Origin: Membranipora membranacea
Taxonomy: Eukaryota; Bryozoa; Gymnolaemata; Cheilostomatida; Membraniporidae
Assembly (NCBI GenBank): GCA_914767715.1
Contig: OU612069.1
Span: 20,893,387-20,957,386, forward strand
Direction: 5' to 3'
DNA length: 64,000 nt
The notes below the pieces were generated by a model. It had not been told where the DNA came from, ran no database searches, and saw nothing but the letters and a program-made list of their open reading frames with translations. Position numbers and translations under genes: made by a program. Within the stretch, counting starts at the first letter, position 1. Each line of letters starts with the position of its first letter. Below, piece by piece: positions 20,862 to 31,830 of this stretch.

Positions 20862-21605
20862 TAGGGCTGCACACAACTAAAAGTTTTGATCGCGATTAAT
20901 CTTTTCAAGTTCTCCAGTTATTCTTCGATTTATCTTGTCAGTTAATCTTGCGTATGGGACTGTCAATTCGTATAATACGCTAAGGTTTAAGTGGATCATA
21001 AGCTGTTATTTCAAAAATAAAACACAGAACAGCTATATATACGTGTACATTCACATACTACTGACATTTCTTTCCACTTCTCTAGCTATGGTTGCAATCA
21101 ACTATACCATTGTCAATTAATTTAGTGAAGCCTGCTATAGGAGATGGCACTCAATAGTCACAGCCAAGAAGCAAGGCATATCAGCATGTTAGCGTTGTCA
21201 GCTGTTATGCTGCTGCGTTTTGTCGATTTCTCACTCCCAGCCTTACTGAACAGTCTTTCTGAGGGTACGCTGGTGGCAGGGCAGCAGAGATGCTTACGAG
21301 CAATGACAGCAAGCAGAGGGTGCTCCTCTTGATGTGCCCTCCACCAGTAGTCGGTTCCATGGTTTCATCATGCAGTTGGCCCACTGCTCTGTAGGCTGTA
21401 ACTGCTTGAGTTGCAGTTACCAGTGCTGCTGCAGCTGGGGTAGTGGCACTGTGGGGATCCTCTTCATCATCACTGCTTTCATAACAACGCTTCCTGCTTG
21501 CGGTGGACATGTCTTGCCTGTCATAGTTTTCATTGTCATCATAGAGGGACAGCTTTATCATCGAAATGATATGCGAATAAATAACGCGAATTATGTGCAG
21601 CCCTA
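20862..21605. mobile_element. 744-bp hAT element with transposase C-terminus
   Basis: The terminal inverted repeats are TAGGGCTGCACA (left) and TGTGCAGCCCTA (right). The flanking 8-bp duplication is ATAATAAA at 20854-20861 and ATAATGAA at 21606-21613, one mismatch. The paralogous R5 copy near 3995 supplies the empty site. The element is an internally deleted derivative that retains only the end of a transposase gene. Confidence 0.88.
21158..21510 (-). pseudogene. hAT transposase C-terminal dimerisation domain, frameshifted
   Basis: The minus strand reads WWRAHQEEHPLLAVIARKHL then PATSVPSERLFSKAG and ITADNANMLICL before a stop at 21158. This is the hAT dimerisation signature (WW...P.L...A...L...PATSVPSER.FS.AG). 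Upstream, from an ATG at 21510, MSTASRKRCYESSDDEED corresponds to the acidic segment before that domain but in a different frame. The catalytic core is missing. It cannot be an active transposase. Confidence 0.85.
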
Positions 21606-21614
21606 ATAATGAAT

Positions 21615-22200
21615 TACTTTGATAGTTACATAAATACTTGCTTGGAGGCTGCCATTTGATTTCACATCTTATTCTCCATTTATACTATCATAGTAGCGAT
21701 TTCCAGCTTAATATTCCTTATATTGAGGAAGTACTCAGGTCTGAGAGACATACATTGGTAGTTTACTCCTCCTCCTGTGATGCTATAGAATGTCCCAGCA
21801 GCGAATCCTAGAAAGAAACTAAGTTGGCATTTCGTGGAGGCGCTCTCATTAACTTTTTCATTTGATAGGGGTTTTCCTTAGTTATGAAATGGTTGTCTGG
21901 TTCCTAACAAACATTTAATTAATAAATAAGATGGACTAATCAATATTACAATATATGGTGGACAACTTCACTACTAGTTGTAAAAAATCAGTGAATAGAG
22001 ACTTTATATAGCATGAGTTAAGATTAAAAATCATAGTTCTAGCAGAGTATTTATGACTGTGAACGCTTCCTCACCGTTATATATGTAGTTCTCCCCCATC
22101 TCGTGTAAATTGAACCTCTCTGTCCACCAGTCCTGCACATGTAGTTCTACCCCATCTCGTGTAAACTGAACATGTCTGCGCATCATCTCAGCGTGACCCC
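21615..22200 (-). pseudogene. Spongin-type NC-domain pseudogene, copy 7
   Basis: Exon 1 appears twice near 22190-22085. Just upstream, after a TTCACCAG acceptor, the minus strand reads GPRGSR, the only collagen-like Gly-Pro triplet seen next to a copy. Exon 2 is near 21800-21730 (GGGVNYQCMSL). R4 precedes it at 22255-22720. Stops and indels break every frame. Confidence 0.65.
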
Positions 22201-22254
22201 CTTGGCCCTGGTGAACCGATTAAAGTAAGAAATATCATCCCAGGCTAAAGTTTG

Positions 22255-22720
22255 AAAATGATGATTATTTTGTACCTGCTGGGGCTGAGGGATCTTGAAG
22301 GATGTCCATGAGCCATTGGGTTGATGCTCGATTTGGGAAAACAGCTAAGTTTTCTCCCAAGTTTCCCCAACGAGCTTTAAAATAAATATTCATTCCAAAA
22401 AACTGGAGAGTCATTGATAACTTGGCGTACACAGGATGAGCCTGACTTTTATTACTCAGCAGTGCTCTGGCCTGCCTGAGAAAACAACAACAGATCTGAG
22501 CATAAGATAGTTCACCTCCCTTTCCTGTTACGAGGATTCCTTGAACTAAGGCTCACCTAATTTAGACAGCCACCGATCCGAGTAACCTCTCTCTTCCTGA
22601 GCTGGTGGTTGAGAGAGGACAATTATAGCAAAATCACACCTTTCCAGGTCAACCATGTTGTCAGCCTGATTAAGAAGACACTCACTTGAATAGCCGGGAA
22701 GTGGCTATTCTGCATAAATG
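22255..22720 (-). repeat. Repeat R4, second copy
   Basis: This is the best-preserved reading of this unit: KARWGNLGENLAVFPNRAS on the minus strand. It lies directly upstream of spongin copy 7, in the same order as at 19.8-20.3 kb. Confidence 0.6.
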
Positions 22721-23089
22721 TCCTTCAGAATGTTCTTCCTTTGTAAGATGAAGGGTGATAAGAAGCCTTGAGGATCAGTTTATATATATATACTATATAT
22801 CATAATATAATCACAAGTATAACAATCCTTAGTGCAACAATATTGCCAAAGATATTTTCTTCTATAAGCGGTCATTGACTGTTTCTGGTTGTTTATTTGG
22901 TCTTCGATGTGATCAGATATGATATTTAACTTCATCATAAAAATATTTAAAGCTATAGTTGCGCCTCCCCATATTCAGTATCATATTGAAGGTCTCAGTT
23001 TAATTAAGAGCACCATAGCAACCTTTTGAATAGTCTATGGACACAGTTAAAACCATAAGCTTTACTATGAAGTAACTTTTTTCTCAATT

Positions 23090-23760
23090 TTTCTCAACCA
23101 CTAAGATTGTCCCCTTTGCATTCTATGATGTCTGGTATATCCGAGATCACAATTTTTACGTCTGCGTTCAACTTCACCTCTCGCTGTATACCTGACAGTG
23201 GTTTGTCTGATGCCACAAAGAGATGGTTGTGTGTGGCGTGATGTCGAGATAGCCAACGATGATACGACTAGTTTCCTAGTCCTCCTCACTAGTCATTGTC
23301 AGTCTCGATCCAGCAACTATCGGGCTCTTTGGCCTTGTATTTCACAACGCCTATCCTTGTCTGTGTGACTTATTTTGACCCATACTGCCTGACCCTCTTG
23401 TAAATCTGAGAACTCAGTTGCTCTCCTCAACATATCAAAGTTTCTCTTCTTTTAAGTAGTATCATGTCCTCTAAAGCCCTTAGTATCACACTCTTTTTGA
23501 TGTTGGATTGGTAATTCATTCCGCATTCTCCTGCCTAATAGTAGCTCGCCTGGTCTGCAGCTGCTCTCTTGTAGGGTTGTATGATTCGCAATGAGGGACT
23601 TATTCTCATCCTCTTCCTTGTTCCAGAGCCCTTTGTTAGTGTCAACACTCCTCTCTGCCAGACCGTTAGCCTCACTATGGTGTGGGCTACTAGTAACATG
23701 GATAATGCTATATCTTCCATCAAGTATCTCCACTCTTTAGAAACATAACACAAGTCATAT
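23090..23760 (-). pseudogene. Gypsy-type integrase fragment
   Basis: The minus strand at 23733-23452 reads HVTSSPHHSEANGLAERSVD and then PGELLLGRRMRNELP, the last part of a Ty3/gypsy integrase core including the conserved Glu in GLAER. Further downstream, to about 23090, the frame is broken by stops in the C-terminal domain (EGQAVWVKISHTDKDRR). The upstream protease, RT and RNase H are absent and no LTRs are seen. It is an isolated remnant. Confidence 0.75.
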
Positions 23761-23999
23761 AATGCTGACTGGGCATGTTCGACCTGACTGCTTAAAATAA
23801 ATGATAAGTAATTTCAAGTAATGATAACCTCTGTTGCATTTTTTCACATCCAAAATTTCTTACATTTTACTTTTATGAATCAATGAGTGATATGACTGAT
23901 ATATCAGAATAAACAGTTCTAGTTGCTTATTTTGACATTTCATCCTATCAAGCTACTACCACTACCAGCAACCATGACTTCATGTGTTTAAACTTTATT

Positions 24000-24530
24000 A
24001 TTAATGAACAGTCTTCACCAGATTGATGACCTTCATATTCCTTGGCCCATCCTGTCGAACAGTTTCTTATTGCTATCTACATCATCACTGCCAATCTCAG
24101 AGAGATACATGGCGTACAGTGGACCTTCTCATGTTTGACACTACTTGAGAACAAATGGTTACCCTTTGTTTGATATTCTACACAGTATGAAACACTACTA
24201 CTCGAAGATAATCGTACTCGGCTCTGAGAGGCATACACTGATAGTTGACTCCTCCTCTTGTGTTGCTACAGAACTTCCGAGCAGCAAATCCTAGAAAGAA
24301 ATCAAGAAGGCATTTTGGGAAGGCGCTCTTGTAAGCTCTTTTGTTTGAAGGGGTTTTCTTTACCTATGAAATGGGTGGCTACCTCCTAGAGATTTAATTA
24401 TATAGATACTTATTGACAAGCATATTACAATTCTAAGTTAAGATTTAAAATCAGAGTTCGAGGAGAGTATTTATGCCTGCGCATGCAGTTCTCCCCCATC
24501 TCGTGTAAACTGAACCTGTCGTTGAACATC
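24000..24530 (-). pseudogene. Spongin-type NC-domain pseudogene, copy 8
   Basis: Exon 1 is near 24520-24480 and exon 2 near 24290-24010, the latter including the tail with the CARCxSE-like block and the CPTGWAKEYEG-like end. The intron is shortened compared with copies 2-4. Frames are broken. Confidence 0.6.
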
Positions 24531-25288
24531 TACAAGTGACCCTCTAGCTAGGCCCTGATGAACTGATAAAATTAAGAAACGTTATTCCAAGGCTTAAGTC
24601 AGATTGAAAAGAAATATTTGTGTATCAACACAACAAAAAGGCATATGAGTTGGAAATTCACTTTTCCAGTTTTTGATGTCACTTGAAAGAGAAACTCTTT
24701 CTGAGTGTAATGCAATTTACTGTATCTTCCTAGCTTTAATAGAATCGAAGATACAGGCGAATTAGTCCGCCATTATAGAACAACTCGGGGGAAAAAGTGA
24801 ATCTCTGAAACAAAGGTTTGAATCATTCGAACATTAAAATTATGATATATGTATTGTTTACATTGTTTAACTCCTTGAATACGGATATTAAATGATGGAA
24901 TAATTCCCTTTAAGTGACAAATATGGGGTAATAAGGAACATAAACTGAGATAGAAAGATGTACTTTCACAATTAATTTTAATGACATAATGTTCACAAAA
25001 TGATTATATATAAGTACAGTACAATATAACTTTAAGGTTGCATAATATAATATAATTATTATATTATATTGTAATATAATAAATATAATACATATTTAAT
25101 TAAGCACTGTATTAAGTAGTGTTTTTTCTACAGATTGATCAAATTGTTCAGTTTATATCATACTACGCCAATAGGTAACGAATTAAATTTAATATGTTAA
25201 TGTTATTATATATATTATATTATATATATATAATATATATATACCAAGTGAAGCATATCGAGATTTTGTTTTCTCGGCCTTCTTTCCT
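24531..25288. other. AT-rich stretch, no gene
   Basis: It contains TA-rich palindromic runs at 25020-25080 and 25200-25242. Nothing coding is recognised. Confidence 0.5.
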
Positions 25289-28283
25289 CTATTTCCTCTT
25301 TCCTTTCTTCGGCGGCTGTTCATCTGAAACAGAGAAATCACCTTCATGCGTTTGATGCTGTTATCACTACCTCTGATGCCTGGTACCTCCCACCAATTAG
25401 CAGTAGAGATCATTATGACGTAAACATAACATAGTCTTAGATTCTTATCCTACCTCGTGATGGGGTAGGAGCTCTTGGTTTGGGGACGGCGGGCAATGGA
25501 CAAACTTCATCCATGAACCTGGTATCACAGAATTCTCTTATCTCATCATGCAGATACCACTGTCTCTTAGCATCCAGGCCTGGGGGTGGAATTACATCTG
25601 GGAAGACTTCTGGTATCTCACCATACACTTTATGTTCCGTCAGTGGAGCACCAATAGATTCTCGCATCTGAACCATACCTAATAATTCGGTGAAAAATAA
25701 TTAACGCATAGAATTTGGTAAGCTCAGGCCAAGGTTCAATAGTAGCACGGAAAAATAGATGAAGTTAAAGTCTGTGTCTCACCTGTGATAGAAGGGAAGA
25801 AGAGTTTGTGCTGCTTCTTAATACCTTTTATAGTCTTGGAACCGCTGAAGAATGCAACCCAATCATAGACTGGGACATTAACTGTACCATCAGATTCCAT
25901 TACCAGCTGAGAGATGTTACTCTTTGAAGATTCACTGACCACCTAGATAAAGTGGTAAAAGCGTCATATAAACACCATAGATGCTATAAGTCTCAACCAA
26001 CAAAATCCAGTCATTCATACACACCTTCTTCATTGTGTGGAGGCTTGATACACGTGTTTTCCTGAACTTCTTCTTTATCATCCCGAAATGGAGATCAGGG
26101 GAAAATTTGGTGTGTCCGGCTATGAGAAAGTTCATTTCCACTGTCTACCAGTCGCCACCCTCCATGCTAGGTAGAACATCATCGTGTTGTTTTTGTTCTG
26201 TCCACTGAAAAAAAGCGATTATGATTTTGAGCATCGGTTATGGCTTTGGCTCCACTCAACCTCAAATTACACTGATCACTACCACTGCGCTATCCTAGCT
26301 TACACTTACCAACAGTTGTCAGCGTGTAGGATGACATTCTTTTCACCTAGTCCATAATTCTCGAAAAAGTGATGCAAGTACGAGATAACTTGGTTGGCAC
26401 CTTTTCCGGATGAAGCGGCTTCGTCAATCATGTATGTGACCTGCATCGGAAAGGCCATGGCACACACTCCAAACAACCCACACTTCCGAGGAGTTTTGAA
26501 ATAGATTGGGCCAGGCTGTAGAGGATCCGAAGGGTATAAAACCTATCAACAGTTCAATGACATTGGAAGTGACAATTTGTGTGGAAAGGATAGTTACCGC
26601 CTAGCATATTATGGTGTTATGTCAGCTACCAGGTGAAGACCAAATCTATTAGGTGGAAAATAAGAGAAGCACATTGAATCTTAGTCACCACACCACACTG
26701 CTCTTACCTTGAAGTTATCAGCACTAAAATAAGTAGATAGATATAATTTTATCAATGACATAATGGATACAGATTCTTATACATCATCTAGAACTGTAAG
26801 CCAACTTTATAATGAGTGATTGGTAAAATCTTCCTGAACATGTGTTAGAGACTTACCTGCTGTGCAAAATCGAATCCGTAGTGAGCCATTGTTGGACCTG
26901 TTTGTGGCTGATGGACCCCGAGGATGAAGTCACCTACGCATTGCTTCGATTCCTCAACACAGCGATTCATATATTCCCGAGCTTTGGTTGAGATTTTAAG
27001 GTGATTAAGTTGACGAGTTATTAACTCTTCTTTCTTCTCGATTTCTAGGTTAGTCATCCTGTATCAGAGAATTGAATTAATCAAGCAACTACATGTTTAT
27101 GTCATTGTCATACAGGGACATTTGAAATTTTACTTACTCTAGTGTGCGATGTTGTTTTGTTGGCAGGTCCAGCAGAGGTCAGTTTTAGGCTTGGAGACTA
27201 TAAGGTTGGGCATCAAGCGTCGCCAAACATCCTGAAATGCACTTAGTGATATTGGTCTCCATCCAGCAGCATTTGCAGCTAGGGTGTACCCCTCGTGAAT
27301 TTGTTTTTTGGTGAAGCTACATGGCAGGACTACAAGCTGACGGGTCTGAAAGTTGTCAGTCACACCTAAAAATAGTTCACTTGCAAAATTAAAGTATACC
27401 TGTACGAATTCTAATTGAAAAATATCGCTAAGGTGATACAAACTTAACTACAGAAAAATTGTACCAGCCCTACCTGGCATGCGTCCTGGAATGTCTAGTC
27501 CGTGTACTTTGGCTGTGGTGGTCAGGTAGTGGTAGACCTTTGTACATTCATCTAATGTCAGGGCTTTCTTGTTTCTGCCATGTCCTAGTTGGTATTTGAA
27601 CTCCCGTGGAGCACAAAAGCTGTTGGCCGCATATGTTGCAATAATAGCGTCTAATCGTCTCGCCTTCACACCGTTCATGTACATGAACATGTTGCGGCAG
27701 ATATCTAGATCTGGAAGAAAGATGTAGCTTGTGTTATATAGTCTTCAGTTTTGAAGGTCGACATACAACACACTCATCAACAAGTGCCGTAGATAGATTC
27801 AACAATGTGACTTGTAGGATATTTAAGTACTTACTCACTCTCGTGCTTGTATCTACATCGTACACGCTTCCTTTCAACTTGTGACTTTCGTCTGGATGTT
27901 GCAGTCTCATCACCACACTGTATAATAGTGCTGACTTTCCCCATGATCATGAGGTCCAGCGATTCCTTATCAAGGCTTAACGCTATGGCCCGACCCATGT
28001 TAACAGCGGCGCAGTCAATCCTGTCAGCGCAGCCACATTTACAGCCCACAATCTCGGCTAAGTTAGCTTCAACAGTTTCAACATTATCTGGCTGTAGTTG
28101 GTCATCACCATCTGAATTATCATGTAAAAGATGGACAGCTTCCATCAACCCAACCTCTCCAGTTTCTCTGTCTTCATTCATATCCCTTGTATTACACTCA
28201 GGATCCTCATCTGGTTCATCTGTGATGTTCAAACTGATGTCCTGATGATCTCTATCTGCTATGTGTTGCTCTCTATTCTCCAT
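25289..28283 (-). pseudogene. DUF7869-type transposase-like gene, nine exons, two one-base lesions
   Basis: Exons on the minus strand: 28283-27839 (ATG, acidic N-terminus, Cys-rich CKCGCADRIDC), 27710-27474, 27365-27138, 27058-26857, 26542-26310, 26204-26025, 25942-25783, 25678-25454, 25323-25289 (stop). Each has GT/AG ends and phases agree throughout if one base is restored at two places. Motifs in order: LDICRNMFMYMNGV, DLCWTCQQNN, YGFDFAQQ, PIYFKTPRKCG, HADNCCGQNKNN, FLIAGHTKFSPD, VYDWVAFF, PPGLDAKRQWYL. This order matches a protein family common in cnidarians, sponges and molluscs, thought to derive from DNA transposons; the Asp in HADN is a likely catalytic residue. The lesions lie at the end of exon 3 (creating a stop) and in exon 6 before the FLIAGHTK block. 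The expected length is about 650 residues. Confidence 0.85.
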
Positions 28284-28704
28284 GTTAAAATATTCTTGAT
28301 CTACTTAATCAAATCCAGCCAAAACCTCAGCTAAATCATCTGAGTTAATCATTCTGGAAGCCATTTCTAATTCATCAACAACTTTGTTATGATGACTCAG
28401 CATTCATAACATTGTGCAAGGCGATTGCGCAACCCACCCGTCATTTATGCCACATCAAGTCCAACAGGAAGTTAGTGAGGCTAGGATTTACTTGCTTGAC
28501 AACCATGAGAGGGTTAACTTTGACCCTAGATTATTGTGATTTCTAGTTGTCTGATTGGTTAGATAAATAGCTAGTTGAAAAGAGCAGGTCTTGATTGGTC
28601 AGAATCAGTTATAAAACAAAAACACGAGCACATGTCAGGAATCATCATATTGAACTTCATTGACTCATTATAGACACAATAGAAACGCGACTTATATGCC
28701 TTTT

Positions 28705-28860
28705 TGTCGTGTTGACACACATTTATTCCAAAACTGAGAGTCATTGGGAACTCAGCATACCCTGGCTGTGTCTGGGTTTACTACTCGGCAGGGCTGTGGC
28801 AAGGCTGTGAAAACCCAACAAACATCTTAGCATACGAGAGTTTACCTCCCTTAAGCGGTC
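28705..28860 (-). repeat. Repeat R4, partial copy
   Basis: It covers AGAGTCATTGGGAACTCAGC through TACGAGAGTTTACCTCCC and then stops abruptly. The following ~450 bp show nothing recognised. Confidence 0.6.
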
Positions 28861-29314
28861 CACAGACCAGCTGGAAAACTAGAGCTAGTAAAAATAAAAT
28901 AGAGCTTGAAAATCTAGCTTTGCTCATTATCTCCTCATTTGTCACTGCAGACACAAAGCCTGTTTACAAGCCGCGATATAATCATAAGGTTAGCTATCAG
29001 CCACTGATATTCCATAAACAAAGCCTTTTAATGATTCCCGTCATAAACGTGCCGCTGGATACTGTTAATTAACCAATGAGACATTCTCTCGCTGGCCAAA
29101 GACTGCCCCAGTATAATCTGCTGTAAGCAAGTAAAGTGTAATTATAAGCCGCTTACTATAAAAGTGGCGGAACTTAGACCACTAAATAACCAGTTTTCCC
29201 TCGCGAAGCTGTAAAAACTCGCACATTTGTGCAGTCCCTTTTATCCTAATTGCATGAGGACGAGTTTTTGAGTGTTTTATATTATAAAATAATCACAAGT
29301 ATATTAGTATTAGT

Positions 29315-29680
29315 ATATCGTCCATGAGTCATTGAGTTGATGGTCGTGTTGGGAAAACAACTAGATTTGCTCCCAAAGTTTCACGATGAACTTAAAAAGA
29401 AATATACATTCCAAATGGGAGAGATTCTAGTGTCTTTGTTGTAATCAGATATATCACATCATTCAATTGGTAGATGACCTGTTTCCTGCATATCATACAC
29501 TGCAGTCTTTCTCTTCCTCCATCCAATGAAGAAGCTCTGGCTTAGTTGTTTCCATAGCTTTATAAAAGATGATAGCAGATAATAATAATAATAACTGTAT
29601 GAGTCGTACTCGGGTTTGAGAGACATACACTGATAGTTGACTCCTCCTCCTGTGTTGCTTTAGAATGTCCCAGCACTTTG
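29315..29680 (-). repeat. Junction of R4, R3 and spongin copy 9 fragments
   Basis: 29315-29425 is an R4 piece (TGTTGGGAAAACAACTAG), 29430-29600 is R3 (ATCATACACTGCAGTCTTTC), and 29600-29680 is exon 2 of the spongin unit (GAGACATACACTGATAG to AGAATGTCCCAGCA). Three modules lie side by side without their usual neighbours, so this is a rearrangement point. Confidence 0.65.
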
Positions 29681-30046
29681 TTATAGAGATTAACTTCCCA
29701 TGCTCATCCTCTGTGTATGTTCTATCCAGTGAGCTCAATGCTGTGAAAATATCTACCACTCTCTCTTTCAAAAACTTTGACTGGTTAAGAACTTCAATGA
29801 TGACTGAATTCTCTCCTTTCCAGCAAGGTTCCTGTGACCATCTGGGATGAGGGATGTAGAAATGGCTTCCCAGGCATGATAGTTTGTTTCGGCATATTTT
29901 TTTCCAGGTGCCGTACGATCATAAAGAACAGGGTGCACCTCCACCGCCTCTATTCGTAGCTCCTGCCATGAAGAGGCTGCCCTCTGCGGCCACAGACTCT
30001 CTTGTTCCACAGTGTAGAAATATAGGCCTTCGTCTTGGTGCTTCAT
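29681..30046 (-). pseudogene. MADF-like gene fragment
   Basis: From an ATG at 30046 the minus strand reads a MADF-like first half (SSWQELRIEAVEVHPVLYDR, AETNYHAWEAISTSL). Near 29830 the frame shifts to one reading VLNQSKFLKERVVDIFTALS then LDRTYTEDEHGKLI. The second half does not resemble the MADF C-terminal helix. Part of it is duplicated at 18955-19010. R3 and spongin sequences cut it off at 29680. A splice acceptor (CATCCCAG) at the frame change could explain the shift without a mutation. Confidence 0.45.
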
Positions 30047-30204
30047 TATTTTGAATGGTGGCTAATCCCTGCAACACCCGCAATTAAATTTTCTTGAAAT
30101 GTTAATCATCTTTGAATGTCATATATTATAAAATAATGACATATAAATTATTTAAAGTGAAAATTAAAAATTCTTATTGCGATGAGATTGCAATAAGATA
30201 TTCC

Positions 30205-30330
30205 AATGCTGTATAAGATAACCCATATTTACGCCCCTCACTCCCATGTATATACATGCGAGTTATAGAGTGATCTTCTGCATATCTCTTTGTCAAATGT
30301 CCGCAAGGTAAACTAAATATCCACCAAATT
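30205..30330 (-). repeat. Repeat R6, second part
   Basis: GTATATACATGCGAGTTATA followed by GAGTGATCTTCTGCA and AAGGTAAACTAAATATCCAC matches 19050-19170. It lies upstream of the MADF-like fragment, as in the other copy the two parts are adjacent. Confidence 0.6.
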
Positions 30331-30589
30331 GAAATAAATGACTATTTTGTGGGAACATCAAGTTCATTAAAGGCCCAAGACGTACCCGATTACAATAAAA
30401 TTGCGAATTGACCAAGCAATCAAAAAACATTGACAAGCAACAATTTTAAATTATTTGAGACTAGGTGTTCCTGCTTCTTGAATGGCAATGCTGAAAGCCA
30501 AAAGTAGAAACATATTCATAATCTTAACTAACAATGCTACCCTGTTACGGTTATATTGTGAGAAATATTTGAAATTGTTGATTATTTGT

Positions 30590-31020
30590 ACCTACTGCGG
30601 TCGGGAGATCTTGAATGAAGTCCATGAGCCATTGAGTTCATGCTTGTGTTGGGAAATCAGCTAGATCTTTTCCAAAGTGTTCACAGCGAGCTAAGAAATA
30701 TTTATCCAAAACCGGAGAGTCAGTCAGAACTCTGCATACACTGGCTATGCCTGACTTTTATTACTTGGCAGTTATGTGGCCTGCCTAGAAAACCACAAAA
30801 CATCTGAGCATACGAGAGGTTACCTCCCTTGGACTTTTTCCTGCTACCAGGATTCTTTGAACTAAAGCTTACCAAACTTAGACAGGTACTGAGTCCGAAT
30901 AACCTTTCTCTCAGCTGGAGGTTGCGAGAGGGCAAATTCAGCAAAGTCATCCCTCTCCAGGTCTTACATGTTGACAGCCTGATTTAGAGTTCGCTCACTT
31001 GAATAGTGCCCCATTTTCTA
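30590..31020 (-). repeat. Repeat R4, most complete copy
   Basis: It spans both R4 parts: the segment read LADFPTQASxQWLMDFIQD-like and the segment beginning LDLERDDFAEFVLSQ on the minus strand. It ends in the tandem duplication that starts at 30983. Confidence 0.6.
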
Positions 31021-31462
31021 GATATGATAGAATATCATGATATTTAGTGCTATAAACAGAGGAGTGACTGTTTTTTGTTGTTTATTTGGTCTTTGCTGTA
31101 ATCAGATATGTCACATACCCCACTTTGCAAAAAACCAGTATAGATAAATTTAGCATACCAAATTCATGTAGATGGGTTTGCTTGTCTGTTTTTTGCTCGG
31201 TGCCCAAGCAGCACCGAGCACATTTAGAGGACGCTCACTTAATAGTGCCCCATTATCTAGATGATAGAATATCATGATATTTAAGGCTATAAACAGATGA
31301 GGACTGTTTTTGGTTGTTGATTTGGTTTTTGTTGTAATCAGATATGTCACATGCCCCACTTTGCAAAAAACCAGTATAGATATATTCAACATACCAAATT
31401 CATTTAGATGGGTTTTAGCTTGTCTGTTTTTTGCTCGGTGCCCAAGCAGCACCGAGCATACG
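30983..31462. repeat. Two tandem units of about 238 bp with a hairpin
   Basis: Unit 1 is 30983-31222 and unit 2 is 31225-31462. Each runs from CTCACTTGAATAGTGCCCC-like sequence through an R3 piece to a hairpin TGCTCGGTGC-CCAAGCA-GCACCGAGCA with 10-bp perfect arms. The units differ by scattered substitutions. Confidence 0.8.
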
Positions 31463-31830
31463 CCAGTGTTAGTCTCCTGAGTCGCCAGTTTTATGCAAAG
31501 CGTCACAGCAACAGCAATTATTCACATGTGTCTCATCATCAATATGAACTCAAAACTCACTGGTGCTAGTTTTACGTTTCAGTCTGTCTTAATCATTGCA
31601 TTCAATAACTTAGACATAGCTTCCATTTACACTATCACAATCCAGCAGAATTAGTTTCCAAACGGAGAGTCAGATACAGGATGTTGTTGAAGGTGTGTAA
31701 GCAAATCAATTTTTATTAACATAACATTGAAATTAATTCAATTTTTAAAAACATCAAGAGAAAGGCTTTGTTGTGAACGTTCCCAAACAGTTCAAGAATG
31801 AAAAGGGATCAACAGTGAGAAGTCAAAGGT
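31463..31830. other. No feature recognised
   Basis: Nothing resembling an exon, repeat or element end is seen here on either strand. Confidence 0.4.

Larger units (their letters stand above)
20640..21720 (-). repeat. Repeat R5, copy interrupted by a hAT element
   Basis: The two halves (20640-20861 and 21614-21720) match the continuous copy at 3770-4060. The break occurs after CCTTGTATAATA, exactly at the hAT target duplication. Confidence 0.75.

Noticed and set aside
21334-21606. 90-codon Cys-rich plus-strand frame
   Set aside because: It overlaps the hAT dimerisation domain read on the minus strand and ends in the element's inverted repeat.
27847-28245. 132-codon plus-strand frame
   Set aside because: It is the complement of exon 1 of the DUF7869-type gene, whose reading is confirmed by eight phase-consistent joins.
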